Assembly (NCBI GenBank): GCA_035606695.1
Contig: DATNEW010000019.1
Coordinates: 1-64,000 of the forward strand
From: Gemmatimonadaceae bacterium
GTDB lineage: Bacteria; Gemmatimonadota; Gemmatimonadetes; Gemmatimonadales; Gemmatimonadaceae
Length of the DNA stretch: 64,000 nucleotides
Direction of reading: 5' to 3'
How positions within the stretch are numbered: position 1 is the stretch's first letter; every line of letters starts with the position of its first letter. Of the stretch, positions 7,819 through 16,344 are shown piece by piece. The translations under genes and the position numbers were made by a program. Below the pieces are notes generated by a model, which was not told the DNA's origin, ran no database searches, and saw nothing but the letters and a program-made list of their open reading frames with translations.

Positions 7819-8572
7819 CGGCCGCGACCCGCAAGCGTACGGCACGATCGTCATCGTCGGCGGCGGTTGTTACGGCAGTTATTACGTGCGGCAGCTCGAT
7901 CGAGCGGCGCGCGCCGGAGCGCTGACCGCCGAGCAGATTCTCGTCGTCGATCGCGACGACGCGTGCGCGGTGGCCGGGTCGCTGGCGTCGTGCGCGATTT
8001 CAAGTGTGCTCGTCGTACGCGAGTGGCGAGCATTCTTCGATCAGTATCTCACCAACGCCGCGGAGCATCCGTCTGATTTCGCGCGCGACGCGATCGTGCC
8101 TTCGCCGCTCATGCCGCATCTCATGGGCGAATGGCTCGTGGAACGCGCGCGCAGACGATTTGGCGATGCCGTAACGACGCAGCCCTTCGATCGCGTGCCG
8201 AGCGTGCCGTGGGAACGCGCCGGCACCGATGGCACACACTACGTGAGCTTCGCGACGTGGATGTGCCCCATCAACTGCGTCGAGCCGCGCACCTGTCCGC
8301 ACACGCGCGACGAGCGAACATGGAGTCTGCCCGCGCGCCTGGCCGATCACGCCCGCGAAATGCAGGACGCCGGCGGACACGTCGAGATCGCGACGTTGTT
8401 CTGCCGCCACCGCGCATACGGCGTCGGCATGTTCGACACGGCCGAAGTGCTCGCGGCCGACGGACGCATCGCGGCCGCGGGCGAGATGGGAAGTGCCGAC
8501 GTCATCATCGGCACCGTCTCCCACTGCCACGGCGCGCTGACACGGCTGGTCATCGGCGCTCGGCCGGGATGA
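7805..8572 (+). CDS. Rossmann-fold protein with conserved-looking Cys cluster
   Basis: A 255-residue protein of unknown function, overlapping the SDR gene by 14 bases. The N terminus TIVIVGGGCYGSYY (residues 14-27) is a dinucleotide-binding loop. In the middle is WMCPINCVEPRTCPHT with Cys154, Cys158 and Cys164 (spacing CX3CX5C), followed by a His; this could hold iron-sulfur or zinc. The C-terminal half has further Cys and His. I do not know a characterised relative. Its coupling with the SDR suggests a shared redox step. Confidence 0.75.
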   Translation: MSESDGRDPQAYGTIVIVGGGCYGSYYVRQLDRAARAGALTAEQILVVDRDDACAVAGSLASCAISSVLVVREWRAFFDQYLTNAAEHPSDFARDAIVPSPLMPHLMGEWLVERARRRFGDAVTTQPFDRVPSVPWERAGTDGTHYVSFATWMCPINCVEPRTCPHTRDERTWSLPARLADHAREMQDAGGHVEIATLFCRHRAYGVGMFDTAEVLAADGRIAAAGEMGSADVIIGTVSHCHGALTRLVIGARPG

Positions 8573-8611
8573 CGGGGCATTGACCTTTCTTGCTCACTAG
8601 ATTTTCCGGGC

Positions 8612-9601
8612 ATGGGAACGACCTACAACTTCGATGTCGTCATCGTCGGTGCGGGACCGGCGGGCATGTGCGCCGGGATGTACGCCGGACGCTCGATGCT
8701 CAAGGCCGTCGTGCTCGAGCGCGGGTTTCCGGGCGGCGAGCTGCTCAACACCGAAGTCATCGAGGATTATCCGGGCTTCGAGCACATTCTCGGACACGAG
8801 CTGGCGCAGAAATTTTCCGATCACGCCGCCAAGTTCGGCGCCGAGTTCCGGAACGGTGTCATCGTGGAGTGCGTGCAGAAGCGACAGGACGGCACGTTCG
8901 AGACGCGCTGCGACAACGGCGACGTGTACGTGTCGCCCGCGGTGATCGTCACGGCCGGCGGTACGCCGATCAAGCTCGGCATTCCCGGCGAATTGGAGTA
9001 CGCGGGAAAGGGCGTGTCGTACTGCGCGATCTGCGACGGCGCCTTTTTTCGCAATCAGGAAATCGCCGTGGTCGGCGGCGGCGATGCGGCGACGGAAGAG
9101 GCGGACTTTCTGACGCGCTACGCGAGCAAGGTGTATCTCATACATCGCCGCGAGTCGTTGCGCGCGTCGAAGATTCTCCAGCAGCGGCTCTTCGCGAATC
9201 CCAAGATCGAAGTCATCTGGAACACCGTCGTCGACGAAGTCGAGGGCGACGCGCAGGGACTCGTGAAGAACCTGAAGCTGCGCGACGTGGAGACCGATGC
9301 CCGGCGCGATCTCCCCGCGCAGGGCATGTTCGTCTTCATCGGATTCCGGCCGAACACCGGCATCATCGAGGGGCACGTCGACCACGACGAGATGGGCTAC
9401 CTGCGCACCGATGCCAACATGCACACGAGCATTCGCGGCCTGTTCGCGGCGGGCGACGTGCGGTCGCAGCTCACGCGCCAGGTGACGACGGCGGTCGGCG
9501 ACGCGACGACGGCGGCGATCGCGGCGGAGAAATATTTGAAGGCGTTGGCGGACGGCGATGGTGACGAGCCGCTCGTCGGAAGCGGAGGCTACGCGGTATG
9601 A
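8612..9601 (+). CDS. trxB: Thioredoxin reductase
   Basis: A 329-residue flavoprotein that passes electrons from NADPH to thioredoxin. The FAD site VGAGPAGMCAGMYAGR is near residue 10, the redox pair is CAIC (Cys138 and Cys141) followed by DGA, the NADPH site VVGGGDAATEEADFLTRYA is near 155, and the C-terminal FAD contact is GLFAAGDVRS. Length and order match the low-molecular-weight bacterial type. The stop overlaps the start of the hydrolase gene. Confidence 0.95.
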   Translation: MGTTYNFDVVIVGAGPAGMCAGMYAGRSMLKAVVLERGFPGGELLNTEVIEDYPGFEHILGHELAQKFSDHAAKFGAEFRNGVIVECVQKRQDGTFETRCDNGDVYVSPAVIVTAGGTPIKLGIPGELEYAGKGVSYCAICDGAFFRNQEIAVVGGGDAATEEADFLTRYASKVYLIHRRESLRASKILQQRLFANPKIEVIWNTVVDEVEGDAQGLVKNLKLRDVETDARRDLPAQGMFVFIGFRPNTGIIEGHVDHDEMGYLRTDANMHTSIRGLFAAGDVRSQLTRQVTTAVGDATTAAIAAEKYLKALADGDGDEPLVGSGGYAV

Positions 9602-10248
9602 TCGGTATGAAGATCACGCTGCTGACCGTCGGCCCGTTCGAGGAAAACTCGTATCTCGTGATCGACGAAGAATCGAATCGCGCGGTGCTGATCGATCCCG
9701 GCGACGAGCCCGATCGTTTGATCGCGATGGTGCGCGAATCCGGCGCGACGCTCGACGCGATCTGGCTCACGCACGCACACATCGATCACATCGGCGGACT
9801 TGCCGGCGTGCGGCGCGCGTACCCGGTGCCGGTGTACATGCACCCGGCGGACCGACCGGTGTTCGACCGCGGCGCGACACAAGCCGCGGTGTACGAACTG
9901 CCCTTCGAGCAGCCCGACCCGCCCGACTTCGAGCTCGCCGATGGCGACATCCTCACGCTCGGCGACGCGCAATTTCATGTCATGCACACGCCCGGCCACG
10001 CGCCCGGCCACGTCGTGTTTCGCAATGACCGCATCGTCCTGGGCGGCGATCTGCTGTTCGCCGGATCGGTTGGCCGCACCGACCTGTTGTTGTCCGACCC
10101 GGACCAGATGGCCGATTCGCTCGTTCGGATCTGCGAGCTCGACGACGAAACGGTGGTGTTTCCCGGTCACGGGCCGCACACGACGATCGGCCGCGAGCGC
10201 GCCACGAATCCGTGGGTGACGGGACTCGCGGGTATCGTGCCGCGATGA
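9598..10248 (+). CDS. Metallo-beta-lactamase-fold hydrolase (glyoxalase II-like)
   Basis: A 216-residue metal hydrolase. The metal site THAHIDHIGG shows His59, His61, Asp63 and His64; further ligands are in HTPGHAPGH, GGDLLFAGSVGR and FPGHGPHTT. The sequence resembles the YcbL branch of glyoxalase II-like thioesterases. ATG 9598 overlaps the trxB stop; ATG 9607 is an alternative. Substrate is unknown, perhaps a glutathione or other thiol ester. Confidence 0.9.
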   Translation: MIGMKITLLTVGPFEENSYLVIDEESNRAVLIDPGDEPDRLIAMVRESGATLDAIWLTHAHIDHIGGLAGVRRAYPVPVYMHPADRPVFDRGATQAAVYELPFEQPDPPDFELADGDILTLGDAQFHVMHTPGHAPGHVVFRNDRIVLGGDLLFAGSVGRTDLLLSDPDQMADSLVRICELDDETVVFPGHGPHTTIGRERATNPWVTGLAGIVPR

Positions 10249-10264
10249 GCATCAGAGAATCGAC

Positions 10265-10735
10265 ATGCGCGCGGTAACGACGTCCATAATCGCGATTGCG
10301 CTGCTGGCGCTCTGGTTGGGCGCGGGCACGATCGTGAGCGCGGTCGTCGCGCCCGCGCTGTTCGCCGTTCTGCCAAGCCGCACGCTGGCCGGCGCGGTGG
10401 TGGGCCGCGTGCTGCCGGCGGTGTTCTATTCGGGCATCGTCATCGGTCTCGTCGCGCTCGGACTCGAATGGCGCGTGCATCGCGAGTGGCGGTGGGCCGA
10501 GTCGGCGATGGGCATCATGGTGCTGGCGTGCGCGGCGGCGCAGGTGTTCGTGGCCCCGCGCATCGAGGCGGTACGGCAGGCGATCGGCGGCCCGGTGGAC
10601 GCGCTGTCGGCCGATGATCCACGGCGCATCGCGTTCGGCCGCTTGCATGGCGAGAGCGTCGCCTGGCTCGGACTGGCGATGGTGGCCGCGGCCGTGGCCG
10701 GGGTCGCGATCGCGCGTGTTATGACGAAAGAATAA
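10265..10735 (+). CDS. DUF4149-like membrane protein
   Basis: A 156-residue protein with four predicted transmembrane helices (about 5-25, 43-62, 75-92 and 131-151). The pattern WLGAGTIVSAVVAPALFAVLP, then RVLPAVFYSG, and RIAFGRLHGESVAWLGL near the end match the DUF4149/TMEM205 family as I know it. Function is unknown. It follows the hydrolase gene by 16 bases. Confidence 0.8.
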   Translation: MRAVTTSIIAIALLALWLGAGTIVSAVVAPALFAVLPSRTLAGAVVGRVLPAVFYSGIVIGLVALGLEWRVHREWRWAESAMGIMVLACAAAQVFVAPRIEAVRQAIGGPVDALSADDPRRIAFGRLHGESVAWLGLAMVAAAVAGVAIARVMTKE

Positions 10736-10780
10736 TTAGATGCTGACGACCCAATAATCACACACCGACTCCTGACGCAT

Positions 10781-12205
10781 ATGCCTGACACCCGCCGCGA
10801 AAAAGATCCGCTGGGCTACCTCGAGGTCCCGACCGACGCACTCTACGGCGTCCAGACCCAGCGCGCCCGCCAGAACTTCTCGATCAGCGGCCTCACGCCG
10901 CTCGAGCCGTTCATCATCTCGCAAGTGTGGATCAAGAAGGCGGCGGCGCTGACACACAAGGAAACCGGGCGCCTGGACCCCAAACTCGCCGACGCCATCG
11001 TACAGGCCGCCGACGAGGTCCTCGCCGGGAAGTATCGCGACGCCTTCATCGTCGATCCCTATCAGGCCGGCGCCGGCACCTCGCACAACATGAACGCGAA
11101 CGAGGTCCTCGCCAATCGCGCCAACGAACTCCTCGGCGGCCAGCGCGGCTCGTACACGCCGGTGCATCCGAACGACCACGTCAACATGGCGCAGTCGACG
11201 AACGACACGATCCCCACGAACATCCGCCTGTCGTGCCTCGCTCAGCTCGCGACGCTCAACGCGGCGCTCGAGAATCTCATCGGCGCGTTCGCCGACAAGG
11301 GCGTCGAGTTCAACGACATCGTGAAGGCGGGCCGCACGCATCTCCAGGATGCCATGCCCATTCGCCTCGGGCAGGAATTCACTGCGTACGCAGGCACGCT
11401 CGCGCGCGGTGTGAAGCGCATCAACGAAGCCGCGGACTATCTCCGCGACCTGGGGATCGGCGGCAGCGCCGTGGGCACCGGCGTGACGGTCGAGAAAGAA
11501 TATCCCGCGCTGATGAACAAGTATCTCAAGCAGATCACCGGACTCGACCTGCGCATCGGGCAGGATCGCATTCAACTCATGCAGAGCATGGGCGACGTGG
11601 CGGCGTTCAGCTCGCAGATTCGCGTGCTCGCCCTCGATCTCAGCAAGATCGCGAGCGACCTGCGCCTGATGGTCATGGGCCCGCGCACGGGCATCGACGA
11701 GATCAAGCTTCCCGCCGTGCAGCCCGGCTCGTCGATCATGCCGGGCAAGGTGAACCCCTCGATTCCCGAGATGGTGAATCAGGTGTGCTTCCAGGTCGTC
11801 GGGTGCGACACCACCGTGTCGATGGCCGCCGAGCATGGACAACTCGAGCTCAACGTGATGATGCCCGTCATCGCGCACAACGTGCTGCTCGAGATGCGCA
11901 TCATCTCGAACGCCGCGACGGTGTTCGCCGACAAATGCGTGAAGGGCATCGAAGCCAATCGCGAGATGTGCGAGTATTGGGTCGAACGGTCTGCCGCGCT
12001 CGCGACCGCGCTCGCGCCGCAAATCGGCTACGCCAAGGCGGCGGAGATCAGCAAGAAGTCGGTGCAGGAGGGCGTGCTGATCCGCGACATGGTCAAGCGC
12101 GACAAGATTCTGCCGGACGCCGAGGTCGACGACGTGCTCGATCTGAAGAAGATGACGGAAATCGGCGTGCCGGGAGGGAAGCACGGAGCTGTCGCGGCGG
12201 GCTGA
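10781..12205 (+). CDS. aspA: Aspartate ammonia-lyase
   Basis: A 474-residue member of the fumarase/aspartase superfamily that splits aspartate into fumarate and ammonia. AspA-like marks are QAGAGTSHNMNANEVLANRA near 100, GRTHLQDAMPIRLGQEF, the signature GSSIMPGKVNPSIPE near 317, and CDTTVSMAAEHGQLELNV. Class II fumarase shares the signature, but the GAGTSHNMN and GQLELNV blocks favour aspartase. An Rrf2-type regulator follows. Confidence 0.88.
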   Translation: MPDTRREKDPLGYLEVPTDALYGVQTQRARQNFSISGLTPLEPFIISQVWIKKAAALTHKETGRLDPKLADAIVQAADEVLAGKYRDAFIVDPYQAGAGTSHNMNANEVLANRANELLGGQRGSYTPVHPNDHVNMAQSTNDTIPTNIRLSCLAQLATLNAALENLIGAFADKGVEFNDIVKAGRTHLQDAMPIRLGQEFTAYAGTLARGVKRINEAADYLRDLGIGGSAVGTGVTVEKEYPALMNKYLKQITGLDLRIGQDRIQLMQSMGDVAAFSSQIRVLALDLSKIASDLRLMVMGPRTGIDEIKLPAVQPGSSIMPGKVNPSIPEMVNQVCFQVVGCDTTVSMAAEHGQLELNVMMPVIAHNVLLEMRIISNAATVFADKCVKGIEANREMCEYWVERSAALATALAPQIGYAKAAEISKKSVQEGVLIRDMVKRDKILPDAEVDDVLDLKKMTEIGVPGGKHGAVAAG

Positions 12206-12209
12206 CGGC

Positions 12210-12236
12210 AGATTTCTCGCTTCGCTCGGAATGACA
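12210..12236. repeat. Dispersed palindromic repeat, one arm
   Basis: The sequence agatttctcgcttcgctcgg followed by aatgac is the right-hand arm of the dispersed family, lying between aspA and the regulator gene. Confidence 0.65.
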
Positions 12237-12251
12237 GGATAGATTTGAGAC

Positions 12252-12716
12252 GTGCGCATCACCACGCTCGCCGAGTACGGCGTCATCTGTGCTCTCCATC
12301 TCGCCCGCCGCGCCGCGGACGGTCCGATCACCGGCCGCGAGATCGCCGAGGTCGAGCGGCTGCCCGGTGACTACGTCGAACAGATCCTGCTGCGTCTGAG
12401 GCGCGCGGGACTCGTGCGAAGCACGCGCGGCGCGCGCGGCGGATACGCGCTGGCCCGCGAGGCGACGGCCATCTCCATCCGCGACGTGATCGAGGCCTCG
12501 GAGACGACGACCTTCGACCTCCATTGCGTGTCGCACCCGGTCGGCGAAGAGCGGTGCTCGTCGTCGCACAATTGCAGCATTCGCCCCGTGTGGATGCTGC
12601 TGCAGCAAAAGATCGACGACGTGCTCGAAGGCGTGCATCTGTCCGACTTGCTCGTCGAGGAAAGCGAGGTGCGCACGCGCGTCGGCTTGCGGACGTTGCC
12701 GGTGCTGCAGCACTGA
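12252..12716 (+). CDS. Rrf2-family transcriptional regulator
   Basis: A 154-residue DNA-binding regulator. The N-terminal winged helix starts RITTLAEYGV, and RSTRGARGGYALAR is the typical wing. Three Cys (92, 102, 108) in HCVSHPVGEERCSSSHNCSI sit where IscR and NsrR bind an iron-sulfur cluster, though the first spacing (ten) is longer than in IscR. It likely senses iron-sulfur status, oxygen or nitric oxide. GTG start. It may control aspA or itself. Confidence 0.88.
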   Translation: MRITTLAEYGVICALHLARRAADGPITGREIAEVERLPGDYVEQILLRLRRAGLVRSTRGARGGYALAREATAISIRDVIEASETTTFDLHCVSHPVGEERCSSSHNCSIRPVWMLLQQKIDDVLEGVHLSDLLVEESEVRTRVGLRTLPVLQH

Positions 12717-12719
12717 GCG

Positions 12720-13280
12720 ATGCCGTTCTTCGCTAGCTGGCGCGCGCAGCGCGAGCTTCAGCGAAAGGCCGCGACCTTCGTCGCGGCGCTGTTCCGCGAG
12801 CCCGCGGAAGACGATGTGCAGTGGCTCACGCAGACGGCGACGCGCGGCGACGTCGATCACGCGCGTTGGGAGCTGCGCTATGCGCGCCGCGCGCTCGGCC
12901 TCGTTGCGGCGCAGCGCGACGCGCTCGACGACCGCACCGCGTCGATCGTGGCGCGCGAGATCTCAGAAGCGCTCGCTCGCGACCGCAACATCGCCGCGGG
13001 CATGCTCGAGACCGTGGAACGCCAGTTCAACGCTCGCTTGAGCGCGTATCGCGATGGCCTGGCCGCGCGCGCTGGCGCCCCGACGCCCATTCGCATGGGG
13101 CAGACGCTGTTCGCGTTCGCGGGCGGTGCGTTCAAGCTCCAGGACGACAACATCGTCCGCGCGGGCGAGCTGCTCGGCACGTATCTCACCGAAGCGAACG
13201 AGGCGCTTCGCGCGGCGTTCGGAACCGCCGCGCTGCCGGAGAATGTGCCGCCCAGCGCGATGGCTGGTGGAAAGCAGTAG
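12720..13280 (+). CDS. Hypothetical helical protein
   Basis: A 186-residue protein I do not recognise, starting three bases after the regulator stop. It is almost wholly helical and Ala/Arg-rich (LQRKAATFVAALF, ARWELRYARRALGLVAAQR, REISEALARD). No signal peptide or membrane helix is evident. A GC-rich hairpin follows its stop directly. Confidence 0.6.
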   Translation: MPFFASWRAQRELQRKAATFVAALFREPAEDDVQWLTQTATRGDVDHARWELRYARRALGLVAAQRDALDDRTASIVAREISEALARDRNIAAGMLETVERQFNARLSAYRDGLAARAGAPTPIRMGQTLFAFAGGAFKLQDDNIVRAGELLGTYLTEANEALRAAFGTAALPENVPPSAMAGGKQ

Positions 13281-13319
13281 GGCCGGAAACCGGGAGTAAG
13301 CTGTCCGGTTGCCGGCCCA
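13281..13319. terminator. Hairpin between hypothetical gene and tRNA-Leu
   Basis: Arms 13281-13294 (gggccggaaaccgg) and 13306-13319 (ccggttgccggccc) pair over 14 bp with one mismatch around an 11-base loop. The two convergent genes end on either side, so it can serve both. There is no strong T tract on the + strand. Confidence 0.55.
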
Positions 13320-13321
13320 AA

Positions 13322-13405
13322 TGCCGAAGGGGGGACTCGAACCCCCACGAGCTTGCGCCCACTGGCTCCTGAAGCCAGCGCGTCTACCAGTTCCACCACT
13401 TCGGC
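13322..13405 (-). tRNA. tRNA-Leu (CAG)
   Basis: On the - strand the sequence folds as a class II tRNA: acceptor GCCGAAG pairs with CTTCGGC plus discriminator A, the D arm is GAACTGGTAGACGC, the anticodon stem-loop is CTGGC-TTCAGGA-GCCAG with anticodon CAG, the variable arm is TGGGCGCAAGCTC, and the T arm is GGGGG-TTCGAGT-CCCCC. CCA is not encoded. The tRNA reads CUG leucine codons. Confidence 0.96.
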
Positions 13406-13493
13406 AGTAGCAAAAAAAGGTAGTCGAGACGCGCGGGGCCGTCAACGTATCGTGTGTTGCTGCGCGGAGATGGCTCGCCTAAGTTGCCACATT

Positions 13494-14021
13494 GTGTCAA
13501 AGAAGCCCGCCGCCCAGACTTCGGGCCAGAACACCCGTCGGAAGCAGGCCGAGCCCAACCCCGGCACCAAGGCCGAAATACAGTCCATCGCGCGAAACAA
13601 GCGTGCGCGATTCGACTACGAAATCCTCGACACCTACGAGGCCGGCCTGGTCCTGAAAGGCACCGAAGTGAAGTCGCTCCGAGACGGCCGCGCCAACATC
13701 AGCGACGCCTACGGGATCATCAAGGACGGGGAGGCCTACCTCCTCAACCTGCACATTTCTGCGTACGAACGGGGCGGATACACCAACCACGAACCCGAAC
13801 GTACCCGAAAGCTGTTGCTCCACCGCAAGGAAATCCGTCGTTTGATTGGGGCCGTCGAGCGCCAGGGACTCACCCTGATCCCGCTCGAGCTCTATTTCAA
13901 GAACGGAGTGGCGAAGGTGGCGCTGGCGCTCGGCAAGGGCAAAAAGCTGCACGACAAGCGGGATACCGAGCGCGAGCGAGATGCCGCGCGCGAGATCGCG
14001 CGGTCGGTGCGTGTCCGATGA
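13494..14021 (+). CDS. smpB: SsrA-binding protein SmpB
   Basis: A 175-residue protein that binds tmRNA and rescues stalled ribosomes. The fold is clear from ARFDYEILDTYEAGLVLKG, TEVKSLRDGRANISDAY, and LLLHRKEIRRLIG; the basic C-terminal tail (KGKKLHDKRDTERERDAAREIAR) enters the mRNA channel. GTG 13494 gives the usual length plus about 20 Lys/Pro-rich residues; upstream in-frame codons are not convincing. The stop overlaps the amidase start. Confidence 0.93.
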   Translation: MSKKPAAQTSGQNTRRKQAEPNPGTKAEIQSIARNKRARFDYEILDTYEAGLVLKGTEVKSLRDGRANISDAYGIIKDGEAYLLNLHISAYERGGYTNHEPERTRKLLLHRKEIRRLIGAVERQGLTLIPLELYFKNGVAKVALALGKGKKLHDKRDTERERDAAREIARSVRVR

Positions 14022-15394
14022 TGAAGCGGATGATGAAGCGAACGACGCGGGCCGCTGTCGTCGCGGTCGCGGCCGTTCAGATCGCGGCCGCCGTCCAAGC
14101 GCAACCCGCCCAGGCGCAATCCGCGCCGCGCCAGCTCGTCGTGCGGAGCGGCGATCAGGTCGTACGCATTCCCACGGTGAGCACCGCGAACGGCCCGATG
14201 ATTCGCCTGCGCGCGCTCGATCAGATGATCCCGATCAAGGTGCAGCGCGATTCAGGAAATTGGTATACGGTCGAAGCGTGGGGCGCGCGCTTTCAGCTCG
14301 AGACGGGATCGACCGTCATTCACGCGAACGACGCCGTGCGCCAACTCGCCACCGCGCCGATCATGCGCAACGGTGACCTGCTCGTTCCACTGCAGCTCGT
14401 GTCCGACGTCTTTCCCACCGTGTTGCCGAACAATCGCTGGGACGCCGACAGCGCGCAGCTGATTCTGATGTCCATGGCCGACCGGCCGGTGATTCGTGCG
14501 TCGTCGGAGGGTGCGTCCGGTTCGTCGTCACGGCGAACCACATCCGTGCAGCAGCAGGGCGGTGAGGTCAACGAGGTTGCGCGCGCCAACGCGCGCGCCG
14601 GCGGACCGCTGCCGCCGATCAGCGCGAAGACCGGCCGGCGTCGCGTGATCGTGGATGCGGGGCACGGCGGCATCGACAACGGCATGACGGGGCCGATCGG
14701 CGGCGGACCGAAGATCTACGAGAAGAACATCACACTCGCGGTGGCGAAGGACCTGGGCGCGCAGCTCGAGTCGCGCGGGCTCGACGTGGTGTACACGCGC
14801 ACGACCGATACGCTGATCGCGCTCGACGACCGGGGGCGCATCGCGAACAAGGCGCAAGGCGATCTCTTCATCTCGATTCACGTCAACGCGGCGAATCCGA
14901 ATTGGAAGGATCCGGGCGGCTCGCGCGGCTTCGAGACGTATTTCCTCTCCGAGGCACGTACGGAGGACGCGCGCCGCGTGGAGCACATGGAAAATGACGC
15001 CGCGCGCTTCGAGACGATGACGGACCACGTCGACAAGGACGATCCGCTGAGCTTCATCTTCAGCGACATGCAGCAGAACGAGCATCTGCGCGAGTCGAGC
15101 GAGCTCGCGGATCTCATTCAGCAGCGCCTGGGCAGAATGCATCCGGGCCCGAGCCGCGGCGTGAAGCAGGCGGGGTTTCGCGTGCTCGTGACCGCGTACA
15201 TGCCCGCGGTGCTCGTCGAGATCGGCTTCGGCACCAATCCGAAGGAAGCGCAGTATCTCACCGATCCCGACAAGCAGAACGCGCTGGCGGCGGCGATCGC
15301 CGACGCGGCGACGGAGTATCTCGAGCGATTCGAGAGCCGGCTCCACGGCACACGCGCCGCGCCGGCCGCCTCGCGCCCGGAGCCGCGGCGGTGA
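14018..15394 (+). CDS. N-acetylmuramoyl-L-alanine amidase, secreted
   Basis: A cell-wall hydrolase of the Amidase_3 (AmiC) type, 458 residues. A signal peptide spans about residues 8-32 (RAAVVAVAAVQIAAAVQAQ). Residues 40-150 form a beta-rich N-terminal domain, probably AMIN-like or copper-amine-oxidase-N-like. The catalytic zinc domain runs from 210: VIVDAGHGGIDNG, the Glu in YEKNITLAV, SIHVNA, and the Glu in LVEIGFGTN. It would split septal peptidoglycan during division. Start is ATG 14018 or 14021. Confidence 0.92.
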   Translation: MMKRMMKRTTRAAVVAVAAVQIAAAVQAQPAQAQSAPRQLVVRSGDQVVRIPTVSTANGPMIRLRALDQMIPIKVQRDSGNWYTVEAWGARFQLETGSTVIHANDAVRQLATAPIMRNGDLLVPLQLVSDVFPTVLPNNRWDADSAQLILMSMADRPVIRASSEGASGSSSRRTTSVQQQGGEVNEVARANARAGGPLPPISAKTGRRRVIVDAGHGGIDNGMTGPIGGGPKIYEKNITLAVAKDLGAQLESRGLDVVYTRTTDTLIALDDRGRIANKAQGDLFISIHVNAANPNWKDPGGSRGFETYFLSEARTEDARRVEHMENDAARFETMTDHVDKDDPLSFIFSDMQQNEHLRESSELADLIQQRLGRMHPGPSRGVKQAGFRVLVTAYMPAVLVEIGFGTNPKEAQYLTDPDKQNALAAAIADAATEYLERFESRLHGTRAAPAASRPEPRR

Positions 15395-16344
15395 CGGCGC
15401 CGGCCGCCCTCCGGACGGTCGTTAGCAATCTTGAATTCAAGAATCCTATCGTCCTCGCCGCCGGGACCGCGGGCTACGGCGAGGAGCTGTCGGGCGTCAT
15501 GCACCTGGAGGCGGTGGGCGGCCTCGTCACGAAGGCCGTCTCGCTCGCGCCGCGCGACGGAAACGCCGCGCCGCGCGTCGCCGAATTCGACGGCGGAATG
15601 ATGAACGCCGTCGGACTGGCGAACCCCGGACTCGACGCCGTCCGCCGCGAGCACGTGCCCTGGCTGGCGACGCACCTCGCGGGCACGCGAAAGATCGTGA
15701 ATGTCGTGGGCTTTGAGATCGACGAGTATCCGGCCGTGGTCGCGGGGCTCGAAGAGGCGCTGTCCATGCCCGCCATGCACGACGCCGTCGAAGCGTACGA
15801 GCTCAATGTCAGCTGCCCAAACACGAAGGCGGGCGGCATGGAGTTCGGCGCCGATCCCGCCTCGTTGCGGCTCGTCATCGAGCGTGCTCGCCGCGAAACA
15901 CGACGGCCGCTGTTCGTGAAGCTCTCGCCGACACTGTCGAACATCGGTGACGCGGCGCGCATCGCGGCGGATGCCGGCGCCGACGCGATCAGCGTGGTGA
16001 ACACAATTCCCGGCTTGCTGATTGATGTGGAGCGTCGCCGTCCGGTGCTGGGTTTCGGTTCGGGTGGCGTCAGCGGGCCGGCGATTCTCCCGGTCGGTGT
16101 CCTCGCGACGTGGAAAGTCCGCCAGGCGGTCGCGCTTCCGATGCTCGGCATTGGAGGGGTAGCGAGCGCGACCGATGCGGTGCAATACATTCTCGCCGGC
16201 GCGTCACTCGTAGGTATCGGAACTGCAGCACTTCGCGACCCGCGGGCGCCCGAGCGAATCGTGCGCGACCTCGAGCAGTGGTGCGCGCGACACGGCGTCA
16301 CCCATCTGCAATCGCTGAGTGGAACACTGGAATGGCCGCACTGA
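15391..16344 (+). CDS. pyrD: Dihydroorotate dehydrogenase, class 1B type
   Basis: A 317-residue FMN enzyme of pyrimidine synthesis, oxidising dihydroorotate to orotate. The catalytic Cys142 lies in ELNVSCPNTK, FMN contacts are AGTAGYG near 27 and GIGGVASATDAVQYI near 250, and FVKLSPT is typical. Class 1B enzymes use Cys and pair with PyrK, which is not seen here. The GTG start overlaps the amidase stop and the 3' end overlaps pyrF. Confidence 0.94.
   Translation: MTAPAALRTVVSNLEFKNPIVLAAGTAGYGEELSGVMHLEAVGGLVTKAVSLAPRDGNAAPRVAEFDGGMMNAVGLANPGLDAVRREHVPWLATHLAGTRKIVNVVGFEIDEYPAVVAGLEEALSMPAMHDAVEAYELNVSCPNTKAGGMEFGADPASLRLVIERARRETRRPLFVKLSPTLSNIGDAARIAADAGADAISVVNTIPGLLIDVERRRPVLGFGSGGVSGPAILPVGVLATWKVRQAVALPMLGIGGVASATDAVQYILAGASLVGIGTAALRDPRAPERIVRDLEQWCARHGVTHLQSLSGTLEWPH

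Noticed and set aside
14018-15394. Frameshift suspected between smpB and the amidase gene
   Set aside because: The four-base ATGA overlap is ordinary coupling. Both proteins are complete, one with a normal SmpB tail and the other with its own signal peptide.
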